Shown here one piece after another: positions 25,739-34,671 of a stretch of DNA of 64,000 nt. The position numbers and the translations under genes are program-made. Source of the DNA: RBC074 sp964470555 (GTDB lineage: Bacteria; Acidobacteriota; Blastocatellia; RBC074); assembly GCA_964470555.1 (NCBI GenBank), contig CAYYDG010000031.1:25785-89784 (forward strand), written 5' to 3'. The notes under the pieces were generated by a model. It was not told where the DNA came from, did no database searches, and was given only the letters and a program-made list of their open reading frames with translations. Numbering within the stretch: position 1 is the stretch's first letter; each line of letters starts with the position of its first letter.

Positions 25739-27295
25739 TCATTTTCCTGACGCTGTTTCAACCGGCTTTGCTTTCCGGGTGAAAACGATGTCCTTGACAC
25801 TGGGTTCCAGCGGCAAGGTCACTCGGTCAATCTGCCCGGCTTTGTTCGCCAAAAAGCTGACCTTTACGCCGACCAAGGCTCCCGCTCCCATCGAAGCCGC
25901 GTCCTCGACTCCCTGAAAAATATCGTAATGATAATGCTTCAGCGTTGCGCCAAGCCCGTGCAGATCAACTTTTAACGCGTCGTTTTCCAGCTTGACCAGC
26001 AATTTGCCATAACCCGGATGTTCGAATTCGCCGACGTAATCGGCCAGCGGATGCGAAGGCTGTGTGTCTTTCTTGCGAGCCGCTTCGCTGTCGGCGCGGG
26101 CCTTGATCTGAGCGCCGTTAGATTTTGCCAGATCGGTTTTGACTCTCTGATTCCAGTCAATTTCGTTCAAGCCGAAAGCTCGGTCGAGAATGTTGTACAC
26201 AACCACCGCCGAAGCATTCGTGCCGGAATTGGTCAGCACAACCACTCCAAGCTGGTCTTTGGACAGCACGCGCATTTGCGAAATGAATCCGTCAATGCCT
26301 CCACTGTGCGCCGAAACCAGATGACCGCGATACGTGCTGAGTCCCCATCCCATCGCATAACTGCCGTAGGAAAGCTCTTCGTAAGGCGGAAGCTGGTCGG
26401 AAGTGATGATGTGCGGCTTGTGATTTTCGGCCAGACTTTTTTCTGAAATCACCTGTTTGCCATTGAACTTGCCTTTGGCCAGTTGCATCGCCAGCCAGTT
26501 GGACATTTCGTTGACGCTGGAGTTGATCGAACCTGCCGGGCCGATGGCGTCAATGTTGCGAAACGGAATCTCTTTCAATTCGCCTTTCGTTTCGGCGTAT
26601 GGCAGCGCGAAATCCGCCGAGCGTTTGGACGTGTTGACCGACGTGTTGGACGTTTTCATCGCCAACGGTTCAAAGATGCGTTTGGCGATGAACTCTTCCC
26701 ACGACATACCGGAAAGTCGTTCCACCAAAACGCCCGCCGTCATGAACATCAAATTGTTGTACCGATACTTTTCGTGAAGCTTGCGGCTGGGTTCCAGATA
26801 CCGCAATCGGTCGAACAACTCCTTGCGCGACAGCGGCGAACCGTACCAGAGCAGATCGTGACGCGGCAACCCGGATTGATGCGACACCAGATCGCGAACG
26901 CGCAAATTTGCGGTCGCGTATTCGTCGTACAGCCGAAAGTCCGGCAGGTATTCTCTGACCGGTTTGTCGAAATCCAGCTTGCCTTCGTCCGCCAGAATCC
27001 CCAGCGCCGCTGCGGTGAACGATTTCGAGTTGGAGCCAATGGCAAACAGCGTGTCGGGCGTGACCGGCAGCTTTTTGGCTACATCGCGGAAACCGTAGCC
27101 TTTGGCGTAAACGATCTTTCCGTCTTTGACGATGGCCAGCGACAAACCCGGCACTTTCCAATCTTTCATGACTTTTTCGACAAAGGCATCAAAGCCATCC
27201 AGGTTGATTTGAGCCGGTGCGGTTTGCGCCAACAATTGAATCGGCACAAACAACAAGGAAAGAAAAACTACCAATCGAATCGTTTTGTAAATCAT
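25739..27295 (-). CDS. Serine beta-lactamase-like hydrolase (class C/esterase type) with C-terminal extension
   Basis: 518 residues, ATG after GGAGG, signal peptide ~1-24. The penicillin-binding/beta-lactamase fold spans ~35-390: SxxK at Ser88-Lys91 ('GSNSKSF'), Tyr179-Asn181 in 'YRYNNLMFM', and the third motif 'HSGGIDGFISQMRV'. The final ~110 residues form a separate beta domain, probably DUF3471. This kind of enzyme includes D-aminopeptidases, esterases and peptidoglycan-modifying hydrolases; true beta-lactamase activity is not shown. It is exported. The following gene (M20) is also a secreted hydrolase, so they may work on the same peptides. Confidence 0.9.
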   Translation of the reverse strand: MIYKTIRLVVFLSLLFVPIQLLAQTAPAQINLDGFDAFVEKVMKDWKVPGLSLAIVKDGKIVYAKGYGFRDVAKKLPVTPDTLFAIGSNSKSFTAAALGILADEGKLDFDKPVREYLPDFRLYDEYATANLRVRDLVSHQSGLPRHDLLWYGSPLSRKELFDRLRYLEPSRKLHEKYRYNNLMFMTAGVLVERLSGMSWEEFIAKRIFEPLAMKTSNTSVNTSKRSADFALPYAETKGELKEIPFRNIDAIGPAGSINSSVNEMSNWLAMQLAKGKFNGKQVISEKSLAENHKPHIITSDQLPPYEELSYGSYAMGWGLSTYRGHLVSAHSGGIDGFISQMRVLSKDQLGVVVLTNSGTNASAVVVYNILDRAFGLNEIDWNQRVKTDLAKSNGAQIKARADSEAARKKDTQPSHPLADYVGEFEHPGYGKLLVKLENDALKVDLHGLGATLKHYHYDIFQGVEDAASMGAGALVGVKVSFLANKAGQIDRVTLPLEPSVKDIVFTRKAKPVETASGK

Positions 27296-27349
27296 CGCGC
27301 TGCCTCCGAGAAAATTGAATTCAAAACATGACTCAGATCAATGGTCGTT

Positions 27350-27444
27350 TTCACCGCAGAGGCGCAAAGTGTCGCAGAAGAAGCGCAGAGTTTCTGCGAA
27401 ATGTCTCTGTGCTTGCTCTGCGTTCTCAGCGTCTCTGCGGTGAA
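27350..27444. repeat. Palindrome built of CGCAGAG words
   Basis: Arms beginning TTCACCGCAGAGGCGCAAAG (27350) and ending CAGCGTCTCTGCGGTGAA (27444) pair over about 29-41 bases with several mismatches. It sits between the start of the beta-lactamase-like gene and the stop of the M20 gene. Very similar words (CCGCAGAG...) are frequent intergenic hairpins in soil bacteria. Confidence 0.7.
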
Positions 27445-27454
27445 GGTTGAAGCC

Positions 27455-28801
27455 TCACTTTTTCATCAAATCCAGCACCAGCGATGTCATCGCCTTGACG
27501 CCGGTTTTCAGCGTCGGTTCGGGGTTAGCCGGGGCGAACGAACTGGAATGGTTGCTGGGTAAGGGCGTGCCATTTTTCTGGCTTTCCACAATTTGCTCCG
27601 GCGAAAACACGCCTATGAAAAAGTAAAAGCCTGGAATCTGATGCCCTTCCAACCCGAAAAATCCGAAATCTTCGCTGCCCATCACCGGATCGGCTTTGAA
27701 AACGCGATCTTTGCCGAGCGTCTTTTCCAACACTGCGCCCAACCGCGCCGTCAACGTCGGATCGTTGTAAGTCGCCGGAGCATAAGACGGACTGAATTTG
27801 ACGATTGGCGCCAATCGTTCTGGAATGCCTGCTGTCAGCGCAACCCCTTTGGCAATGCGCTCAATCGCTGTCAGCAAGCTCTTTCGCACTTCGGCTTTGT
27901 AACTTCTGACGGTCAATTGCATATGGACTTCGTCGGAAATGATATTGTGTTTGGTTCCACCATGAATTGAGCCTACCGTGACGACCGCCGGATCAAGCGG
28001 CGAGATTTCGCGACTCACAATGGTTTGCAGCGCCAGCACGATTTGCGCGGCAACAACCACAGGGTCTTTGGTCGCTTCGGGACGCGAACCGTGGCCGCCA
28101 ACGCCGCGCACTGTAATGTCCACAGAATCGGCGCTGGCCATAAAGTAACCCGGCACATAACCAACCGTTCCGGCGGGCGATCCCCAGGCGTGCAATCCCA
28201 ACAGGTAATCCGGTTTCGGAAAGCGTGTGTACAACCCGTCCTGCACCATAGCCTTGGCTCCGCCGATGGTTTCTTCCGCTGGTTGCGCCACCAGCATCAA
28301 CGTGCCTTTCCATTGATCTTTCAGTTGAACGAGCAGCTTGGCCGTAGTCAAAAACGACGCGACGTGAGTGTCGTGCCCGCAGGCGTGCATAACGCTGACT
28401 TCCTGGCCGGCATCGTTTTTGGTTTTGACCCTGCTGGCATACGGCAATCCGGTTTTCTCTTCAACCGGCAGCGCGTCCATATCCGCGCGAACCAGAACCG
28501 TCGGGCCAACGCCGTTTTTCAACAAACCGACAACGCCATAAGCCGTGACTCCAGGCTGATCGTATTTGCCTATGCGTTCGGTGACTTCGTACCCCAACGC
28601 GCGAAGTTCTTTTGCCACAAACGCCGCTGTCTTTTCTTCCTTGCCGGAAAGCTCCGGCGCGGCGTGCAGCATTTTGTATGTCTCTACCAGCCTGGCGGTT
28701 TCGGCATTCAGCAATTCATCAATCTTCGACGATTGAGCATTCGCCGCCACGACCAACATCAGGCAGCTTGCCGCCGCCAGAAACAATTTTCTATCAATCA
28801 T
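27455..28801 (-). CDS. M20 amidohydrolase/carboxypeptidase, secreted
   Basis: 448 residues, ATG after GAGGAC, signal peptide ~1-22 ('LAAASCLMLVVAANAQ'). It follows the aminoacylase/hippurate-hydrolase group: 'MLHAAPELSGKEEKTAAFVA', 'TVLVRADMDALPVEEKTGLP', 'MHACGHDTHVASFLTTAKLL' (Cys/His ligands), 'LVAQPAEETIGGAKAMVQDG' and 'LLGLHAWGSPAGTVGYVPGY', with the C-terminal 'GSEDFGFFGLEGHQIPGFYF'. The lid domain is at ~205-320. Exported members cleave N-acyl amino acids or dipeptides. It is in a cluster of secreted hydrolases (S9 upstream, beta-lactamase-like downstream). Confidence 0.93.
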   Translation of the reverse strand: MIDRKLFLAAASCLMLVVAANAQSSKIDELLNAETARLVETYKMLHAAPELSGKEEKTAAFVAKELRALGYEVTERIGKYDQPGVTAYGVVGLLKNGVGPTVLVRADMDALPVEEKTGLPYASRVKTKNDAGQEVSVMHACGHDTHVASFLTTAKLLVQLKDQWKGTLMLVAQPAEETIGGAKAMVQDGLYTRFPKPDYLLGLHAWGSPAGTVGYVPGYFMASADSVDITVRGVGGHGSRPEATKDPVVVAAQIVLALQTIVSREISPLDPAVVTVGSIHGGTKHNIISDEVHMQLTVRSYKAEVRKSLLTAIERIAKGVALTAGIPERLAPIVKFSPSYAPATYNDPTLTARLGAVLEKTLGKDRVFKADPVMGSEDFGFFGLEGHQIPGFYFFIGVFSPEQIVESQKNGTPLPSNHSSSFAPANPEPTLKTGVKAMTSLVLDLMKK

Positions 28802-28827
28802 TATTTGAGTCCTCAGTTAAAGCGATG

Positions 28828-28914
28828 TCCGACAAGCTGCCAGCTTGTCGGAGTTTCGGCTGGCAAGCCAATTGTTTCTTCTTCCAGGCCACCGACAAGC
28901 TGGCAGCTTGTCGG
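28828..28914. repeat. Two related palindromes in one gap
   Basis: The first, TCCGACAAGCTGCCAGCTTG plus TCGGA (28828-28852), and the second, CCGACAAGCTGGCAGCTTGT plus CGG (28892-28914), are each self-complementary and differ only at the centre. They form two hairpins separated by about 40 bases, between the S9 stop and the M20 start. Confidence 0.75.
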
Positions 28915-28922
28915 ACGTTTTA

Positions 28923-31007
28923 TTATCGCGCAGCTTGCTGCGCCGGTTGTTTTTTATGCTGGTCGAACCAGCCAATGATATGCAGCACTTTCGAAATGTG
29001 ATGGCTGGGCCGAACCTGTATGCCGTGCGGTTCATTGGGAACGCGCACCAACACGCTTTCGACCCCCAGCAACTTCAAGGCTTGATAATACTGCTCGGAA
29101 TCCGACATAGGCGTTCGCCAATCTTCTTCGCCGGTCAACACCATTGTCGGCGTTTTGACGTTTTTGACGACTGACAGCAAGTTTCGCTTTTCGTAATGTT
29201 CGACGTTGTCCCAGGGAAATCCGGGGAACCAATGGTTGTAAGTCCAATTGCCTATGTCTGAAGTCAGCACAAAACTGTACCAGTTGATGACCGGATACAC
29301 AGTCACTGCCGCTCGGAAACGCGGCGTGCGGCCAATCATCCAGCAGGTCAACACGCCTCCGCCGCTGCCGCCCGTAACATAAAGTTGGTCTGTGTCCACA
29401 TAACCTTTGGCGACGACTGCATCCACACCCGAATTCAAATCATAAAAATCATCGCCCGGATAAGCGTGATGAATCAGGTTGCCGAATTCCTGGCCGTAGC
29501 TGGTTGAACCGCGCGGATTCGTATAAAGCACGACGTAATCGCTGGCCGCCATCAGTTGTTTTTCCAGATCGAAGCGAAATCCGTAATCAGCAAACGGGCC
29601 ACCATGAATTTCCAGAATCAGAGGATATTTCTTCGACGGATCGAAGTTCGGTGGTTTGATGATCCAGCCTTGAATTCGGCGATTGTCTTTCGACGAGTTG
29701 TACCAGATTTCTTCTACTGCGCCGAGTTGCTTTCCGGCAAAGAGGTCTTCGTTGACGGCGGTCAGCGTTTTGACCGCCGACGGATTGGCCAGAGTTCCGG
29801 CGGCGATGTCGCCGGGATTCGATGTGTTGCATCGCGTAATGGCGAACGCGCCTGTTTTGGAAAGCGAAATGGAACCGCCGCCGCCATAGGCGTTAGTTCC
29901 GCTGCCCACGTTGTCGAGCAGCTTTCTGACCTTGCCGTCCAGCGCAATGAAATACAGCCCTGTGTTGCCTTCACTGCTGGAGAGAAAGTAAAGACCGCTG
30001 CCATCCGTCGCCCAGCGATGATTTGTCACGTCGCGGTCGAAATCGCCGGAGATGATTTTCGCGCCGCTGCCGTCGCGAGCCATCACAGACAACCGCGTCA
30101 CCTGATAACCCTGAAATTTGTCTTCAAAGCCCAGATACGCGATCCACTTCCCGTCCGGCGAAATTTGCGGATTGCCATCAGGGCCTTTGCGGTTGGTCAG
30201 CTTTTTGAATGAGCCATCGGCAACGTTGTATTCGACGACATCTGTGTCGCGCGCTTCTAGTTCGTAATTGTCGTTGTGGTTGATCGAAAGAATCAGCGAT
30301 TTGCCGTCGGGAGTCCACACGGCTTCGCTGGCTCCCCAAACCTGTCCGCCACCGTGTTGATATTTGCCGCTGGACACCTGACGCGGCGTTCCGCCTTCGG
30401 CTGGCAGCACGAATAAATGGTTGTAGCCGGGTTTCAGATAACCGACGCCGTTGTAGCGATACACCAGCTTATCAATCACCTTCGCCGGTTCCGCCCACTT
30501 CGCGCCTTCGGGCGCGGCAGGCATTTTGATGATCGAAGGCGGAGCTTCTGGAACCAGCATCGCAAACGACAACCATTTGCCGTCGGGCGACCAATTCAAT
30601 CCACTTGGCGCTTGCGTCAGATTGGTCAGCTTGGCCGTTTCGCCAGTGTCCATCCAGCGGCGATAAATCTGCGGCTGGCCATCGCGGCTGGAAATATACG
30701 CAAGCTGTTTTCCATCCGGCGACCAACGCGGCAAGGCATCATTGAAATTGCCGGTTGTCAGCGGACGATGATCTGTGCCGTCCACATTGACGATCCAGAG
30801 ATTCGAACAGCGTCGGTCGGTCATGATGTCCGTGAACTGTCGAACGTAAACAACACGTTTGCCGTCCGGTGAAATCTGCGGATCGGCAACTATTTCCAAA
30901 TTGAAAATGTCGTTGACGGTCAACCGCCTGGATTGCGCTTGAACCGACATCAGACAAACAACCAGCAAACAGAAAACGATTGAACAACGAATCACGCTTT
31001 GCCGCAT
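28923..31007 (-). CDS. S9 family peptidase (dipeptidyl peptidase IV / acylaminoacyl-peptidase type)
   Basis: 694 residues, ATG after AAGGAGGAA, signal peptide ~1-25. Residues ~30-430 form a TolB-like beta-propeller with repeated 'SPDGKWL' blades ('RWSPDGKQLAYISSRDG', 'SPDGKWLSFAML'). The catalytic alpha/beta hydrolase domain is ~435-690: 'PLILEIHGGPFADYGFRFDL', nucleophile 'YVTGGSGGGVLTCWMIG', acid in 'PTMVLTGEEDWRTPMSDSEQ' and His in 'VPNEPHGIQV'. It is probably periplasmic or outer-membrane-associated and cleaves short peptides. Neighbouring M19, M20 and beta-lactamase-like genes point to peptide degradation. Confidence 0.94.
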   Translation of the reverse strand: MRQSVIRCSIVFCLLVVCLMSVQAQSRRLTVNDIFNLEIVADPQISPDGKRVVYVRQFTDIMTDRRCSNLWIVNVDGTDHRPLTTGNFNDALPRWSPDGKQLAYISSRDGQPQIYRRWMDTGETAKLTNLTQAPSGLNWSPDGKWLSFAMLVPEAPPSIIKMPAAPEGAKWAEPAKVIDKLVYRYNGVGYLKPGYNHLFVLPAEGGTPRQVSSGKYQHGGGQVWGASEAVWTPDGKSLILSINHNDNYELEARDTDVVEYNVADGSFKKLTNRKGPDGNPQISPDGKWIAYLGFEDKFQGYQVTRLSVMARDGSGAKIISGDFDRDVTNHRWATDGSGLYFLSSSEGNTGLYFIALDGKVRKLLDNVGSGTNAYGGGGSISLSKTGAFAITRCNTSNPGDIAAGTLANPSAVKTLTAVNEDLFAGKQLGAVEEIWYNSSKDNRRIQGWIIKPPNFDPSKKYPLILEIHGGPFADYGFRFDLEKQLMAASDYVVLYTNPRGSTSYGQEFGNLIHHAYPGDDFYDLNSGVDAVVAKGYVDTDQLYVTGGSGGGVLTCWMIGRTPRFRAAVTVYPVINWYSFVLTSDIGNWTYNHWFPGFPWDNVEHYEKRNLLSVVKNVKTPTMVLTGEEDWRTPMSDSEQYYQALKLLGVESVLVRVPNEPHGIQVRPSHHISKVLHIIGWFDQHKKQPAQQAAR

Positions 31008-31027
31008 AAATTCCTCCTTGAAAAGTT

Positions 31028-31118
31028 CGTAGTCCCACCTTCAGGCGGAACAGTGACGTTTAGAGGTAAAAGGAAAAGTGCTTTCTGCCAAAACCCTCCG
31101 CCTAAAGGCGTCACTACG
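31028..31118. repeat. Palindrome overlapping the 3' end of the M19 gene
   Basis: Arms at 31029-31049 (GTAGTCCCACCTTCAGGCGG) and 31097-31117 (TCCGCCTAAAGGCGTCACTA) pair with about six mismatches in 21. The right arm covers the stop codon of the peptidase gene (31114-31116). Short words GGCGT/TAGGCGG recur in both arms. Confidence 0.6.
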
Positions 31119-32256
31119 TACTCCAAATCTGCGAAAGCACTCGTTTGAAATTTCCGCCGAGCACAAGCTCAATTTCCCGGTCAGTGTATTTGCGACGAAT
31201 CAAACCTTCGGTCAGGTCGAACATGCGTTTGGGATGGTCAAGGCCTTCGATGTCAATTTTCTCGCGGAAACCGTAACTGCCTTTGTATCCTGCGCGCAGT
31301 CGCTTGTTTTCGGCTTCGGGCATGTCGTCGTATCCGTCCAGATCAACGTCGCTGCCTACGCCCAGGTGTTCGACGCCGACCAGTTTTTTGACGTGATCGA
31401 AATGATCCAGGCAATGTTCAATGGTGGTCGGTTCGTCGTTTTTGACGAACATGCGAACGCCAGTAATTCCCATCACTCCGCCCGAAGCTCCCATCTTTTT
31501 GATTGCTTCGTCGGATTTGCAACGCGGATGACCTGGAGCCAGAGCGCGACAATTGGAATGCGTGATGAGCGCTGGCTTTTTGGAAATGTCGAAAGCATCC
31601 AGCGTCGTGCGGTCGCCGCAATGCGATACATCCACGGCCATTCCCAGTTTGTTCATGCGTTCGATGATCGCCGCGCCGAAATCGCTGATACCGTCGTCCC
31701 GGCGTTCGGTCGCGCCGTTGCCGATCAAATTGCGTGTGTTGTACGTCAATTGAGATACGCGCTGTCCCAGGCTGTAAAACAAATCCACATCGGCGGGCGT
31801 GCGGAAGTGTTCGGAGTTTTGCACGCCGATCAGCACACCGACTTTCCCTGAAGCTTTTACCCGATTCAGGTCGTCGGCGCTGTCCACGCGCATCAACCAT
31901 TGGTCGTGGTTGGCGATAAACGAATTCCACGAAGCGACATAACGCAAAGTTTGCATGTGCGCTTCAGGGCCGCCCATTCCGACAGCGATGTGAAAGACGT
32001 TGATGCTGGAATCCTTGAACCGCTGAAAGTCGGCTTGCTTGAACGTGTCTGGATTGGTCAACCACGGTGACGAACTGATTTTGAAAGGGCTGAGCATATC
32101 AATGACGATTGACCGCTGGACCAATTCAATCGCTTTTGCCGAATACTCAATCGGCGAACCGGCGAACAACCGAAACCTGCCGCGATTGACCATTGGAGCG
32201 CAGGCGACTCCAAATCCGGCGCTGGCGACAGCTTTCAACAACTGACGACGCTGCAT
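31114..32256 (-). CDS. M19 renal-dipeptidase-like protein, divergent metal site
   Basis: 380 residues, ATG after GAAGGAGAAA. The N-terminus 'MQRRQLLKAVASAGFGV' has a twin-arginine pattern (Arg3-Arg4), so it may be Tat-exported. Later M19 motifs are present: 'VDVSHCGDRTTLDAFD', 'PALITHSNCRALAPGHPR' and 'LGVGSDVDLDGYDDMPEAE'. The first metal motif, normally a His-x-Asp near the start ('DGHNDLP' type), is replaced by 'SIVIDMLSPFKI', and the bridging Glu region 'IEGG' reads 'IGVQNSEHF'. So the usual binuclear zinc site is not obvious. It could be a distinct subgroup with other ligands, or a non-hydrolytic relative. Loss is my reading and would need an alignment. Confidence 0.85.
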   Translation of the reverse strand: MQRRQLLKAVASAGFGVACAPMVNRGRFRLFAGSPIEYSAKAIELVQRSIVIDMLSPFKISSSPWLTNPDTFKQADFQRFKDSSINVFHIAVGMGGPEAHMQTLRYVASWNSFIANHDQWLMRVDSADDLNRVKASGKVGVLIGVQNSEHFRTPADVDLFYSLGQRVSQLTYNTRNLIGNGATERRDDGISDFGAAIIERMNKLGMAVDVSHCGDRTTLDAFDISKKPALITHSNCRALAPGHPRCKSDEAIKKMGASGGVMGITGVRMFVKNDEPTTIEHCLDHFDHVKKLVGVEHLGVGSDVDLDGYDDMPEAENKRLRAGYKGSYGFREKIDIEGLDHPKRMFDLTEGLIRRKYTDREIELVLGGNFKRVLSQIWST

Positions 32257-32397
32257 GGAAATTTCTCCTTCGGGTAAATGATCCGCCCGGTTGAATTACT
32301 GCGTTGTGATTTTGAGAAATGCCCTGAATTGAGCGAGCGGACTTTAGCACAGCCCATTGCTTGCTGTCGCGGTTTGGCGTGTGGCATCTTGGCGAAC

Positions 32398-32479
32398 GTA
32401 GGGCGACCTGCCGAGGTTGCCCTGATTCCTTCAAAGTCGTATTTCAAGAATACCAGGCAAGCTCGGCAGCTTGCCCTAC
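32398..32479. repeat. Palindrome upstream of the dehydrogenase gene
   Basis: Arms at 32398-32424 and 32454-32479 pair with a few mismatches (GTAGGGCGACCTGCCGAGGT against AAGCTCGGCAGCTTGCCCTA reversed). The element ends 20 bases before the start codon at 32500 and is just upstream of its ribosome binding site, so it may affect that leader. Confidence 0.65.
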
Positions 32480-32499
32480 TTTTTTCGAGGAGCAAATTC

Positions 32500-33387
32500 A
32501 TGCAAGTTGGTTTCATCGGCTTGGGCATTATGGGTGCGCCGCAAGCGCGCAATTTGTTACGCGCCGGGTTCGATTTGACTGTCGCCACGCGCACGCCCGG
32601 CAAAGCCGAACAATTCGCCAAAGACAATGCGTCGCTTGGAAAAATTGCCTTTGTCAAAACAGCCGCCGAAGTCGCCGCTGCCAGCGACGTCATCATCACC
32701 ATGGTCACGGATTCGCCGGATGTGGTTGCCGTTTGTCGCGGCGAACATGGCATTTTCGCCGCTGCTAAACCCGGTTCGATCATTATTGATATGAGCACGA
32801 TTTCGCCCGAAGTTACGCGCGAGCTCGCTGCCGAAGCCAAATCCAAAAACTGTCTCTGGCTGGACGCTCCGGTTTCCGGCGGCGAAAAAGGCGCGATTGA
32901 AGGCACGCTGACGATTATGGTCGGCGGCGAAGCCGAAGCATTGGAACGCGCGCGGCCTGTGCTGGAAGCAATGGGCAAACGCATCACGCATTTCGGCGTG
33001 GCGGGCAATGGCCAATCCGCCAAGCTTTGCAATCAGATTATGACGGCAGTCAATTTGCTTTCCGTTTGCGAAGCGCTGACTTTTGGAGCCAAAGCCGGGC
33101 TTGATTTGGCAACACTGCATCAAGCCTTGACCGGCGGCGCTGCGAATTCGTGGTCACTGGAAGTGCTCGGCAAAAAGATGATTGAGCGCGATTTCAAACC
33201 AGCGTTTATGGTCAAACTTCAACAGAAAGACTTGCGTCTGGTGTTGGGCGCGGCGAATGCGAACCACACGCCTTTGCCCGCGGCGGCGCTGGCTCATCAA
33301 ATGCTCGCCGCCGTCGAAGCCGAAGGCCGCGGCGATGACGGAACGCAAAGTCTGGTCAGGATTTTTGAACAGCTGGCCGGACTGTAA
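32500..33387 (+). CDS. NAD(P)-dependent oxidoreductase, 3-hydroxyisobutyrate dehydrogenase family
   Basis: 295 residues. ATG 32500 follows CGAGGAGCAAAT; an upstream in-frame stretch of 74 codons falls in the palindrome and is not credible. The Rossmann domain has 'MQVGFIGLGIMGAPQARNLL', then 'SDVIITMVTDSPDVVAVC' and 'GSIIIDMSTISPEVTRELAA'. The substrate motif 'WLDAPVSGGEKGAIEGTLTI' and the catalytic Lys in 'AGNGQSAKLCNQIMTAVNLL' are intact. The C-terminal helical domain is ~165-290. Members use 3-hydroxyisobutyrate, tartronate semialdehyde, succinate semialdehyde and similar compounds. Substrate is not evident. Confidence 0.93.
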   Translation: MQVGFIGLGIMGAPQARNLLRAGFDLTVATRTPGKAEQFAKDNASLGKIAFVKTAAEVAAASDVIITMVTDSPDVVAVCRGEHGIFAAAKPGSIIIDMSTISPEVTRELAAEAKSKNCLWLDAPVSGGEKGAIEGTLTIMVGGEAEALERARPVLEAMGKRITHFGVAGNGQSAKLCNQIMTAVNLLSVCEALTFGAKAGLDLATLHQALTGGAANSWSLEVLGKKMIERDFKPAFMVKLQQKDLRLVLGAANANHTPLPAAALAHQMLAAVEAEGRGDDGTQSLVRIFEQLAGL

Positions 33388-33634
33388 AAATCAAAAGGCA
33401 AACGGCAAATATCAAAAGTGAAAAGTCACCCGACGAACCGTGGGGGATAACTTTCAAGAAAATGTTTTAACTACGAATAGTCACAAATGACCACGAATGG
33501 CCGAACCGGGAGCCAGTAAATTCTTCTTTTGCTTCACCACTTGCTTTTATTCGTGAGCATTCGTGTGATTCGTAGTTCCCTTCTTTATTCTTGATGTCTA
33601 TATCTTTGCTTTTTGATATTTGCCTTTTGATTTT
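33387..33634. repeat. Composite nested inverted repeat
   Basis: The outer pair is 33387-33418 and 33609-33634, AT-rich arms containing TCAAAAGGCAAA and TATTTGCCTTTTGA. Inside, 33469-33499 and 33549-33577 form a second pair made of TACGAAT/CACGAAT words. The gap between the dehydrogenase and metallo-hydrolase genes (both 3' ends) is thus almost wholly one composite palindrome. A related single arm occurs at 58804. Confidence 0.65.
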
Positions 33635-33637
33635 CTG

Positions 33638-34537
33638 TCAGTAGACATCCAGGTCGTTTCCGAAAACTACCTTGCCTGAATATCCATTCCCGATTTCCTC
33701 CAACAACTGTTCTTTCGTCGCGCCCCACAGCAGTTGGTGATACAGAACCAGCAATTTCGGTTTGGCTTTGGTCGCAATCTCGGCCAACTCTTTTGACGAC
33801 GTGTGGAAATTGGAATGGTAGCGTTGCCATTCCGGCGGTCGTCGTGCGAAGCCAGTCGTTGAATACACTTCGTGAACCAGCACGTCGCATCCGTTGCAGG
33901 CTTCGATGACGCTTTCGCTCGGCGCGCAATCGCCGGAAATGACCACGACGCGATCCGCCGCCTCAAACCGATAACCGTAAGCGTGTTTCCAGGAACCATG
34001 TTTGACGGCAAAGGCTTTGATCGTGACGTTGGCGTCCTTGTAAATCACGCCGGGCTTCACGTCTTGAGTTCGCACGTCATAACCGCGCGGCATCGCCGGT
34101 TCCAGCCCTTTCAACCGAATGGCGATGTCTTCGGCAAAGGCCTTAAGAATCAAATCGGTCATGCGCTTTGTTCCCGGCGGGCCGTAAATTTTCAACGGAG
34201 CGTCGCGCTCCAACACCGCTGGCGTAAAAATGAAATCCGGCAAGCCTGTGGTGTGATCCGAATGCAGGTGCGTCAAAAACAGCCGTCGCAGTTTTTCGAC
34301 CGACAAACCTTTGACGCCGTTTCGCGCAGCCGCAGCAGCGCGACGAACTACGCCCGGTCCGGCATCCACCACGTAAGGCACATCATTGACGACGACGGCG
34401 ACAGCGGGGCCAGCCCGGTCAGGATCAGCGTTCGGCGTTCCCGTTCCCAGCAATACCAGTTGGGTTTTGCCTTGTTGTGCTGAATTCATTCCGACCAACG
34501 TCAGCGCCAGCACAGCAGCGACAAGCACTTGTTTCAT
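33638..34537 (-). CDS. Secreted metallo-beta-lactamase-fold hydrolase
   Basis: 299 residues. ATG 34537 follows GGAGAGC, and gives a signal peptide (~1-20); the frame extends 38 codons further without support. Metal motifs of the fold are seen: 'RLFLTHLHSDHTTGLPDFIF' (HxHxDH), then 'FAVKHGSWKHAYGYRFEAA', 'VVISGDCAPSESVIEACNGC', 'VLVHEVYSTTGF' and 'HSNFHTSSKELAEIATKAKP'. The layout is that of RNase Z/arylsulfatase-like AtsA members and not of true beta-lactamases. It faces the periplasm. The divergent Gfo/Idh/MocA gene is not an obvious partner. Confidence 0.88.
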   Translation of the reverse strand: MKQVLVAAVLALTLVGMNSAQQGKTQLVLLGTGTPNADPDRAGPAVAVVVNDVPYVVDAGPGVVRRAAAAARNGVKGLSVEKLRRLFLTHLHSDHTTGLPDFIFTPAVLERDAPLKIYGPPGTKRMTDLILKAFAEDIAIRLKGLEPAMPRGYDVRTQDVKPGVIYKDANVTIKAFAVKHGSWKHAYGYRFEAADRVVVISGDCAPSESVIEACNGCDVLVHEVYSTTGFARRPPEWQRYHSNFHTSSKELAEIATKAKPKLLVLYHQLLWGATKEQLLEEIGNGYSGKVVFGNDLDVY

Positions 34538-34671
34538 CGCAAGCTCTCCAATTGCATTTTTGAATTTGGCGCGCGGACTGTACAAGCTCTTCGCTTTACG
34601 ATCCAACGGCTTTGCGGCATGCTCCGCGCCGTCTAAATCATTCCACCACATTCAAATTCGAAAGGAACATC

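Noticed and set aside
25739..27295. True antibiotic beta-lactamase
   Set aside because: The motifs fit class C-like hydrolases and esterases generally, and the C-terminal extension is typical of environmental homologues; resistance is not indicated.
28828..28914. CRISPR-like array
   Set aside because: Only two palindromes with one spacer of about 40 bases; they are hairpins and not direct repeats with regular spacing.
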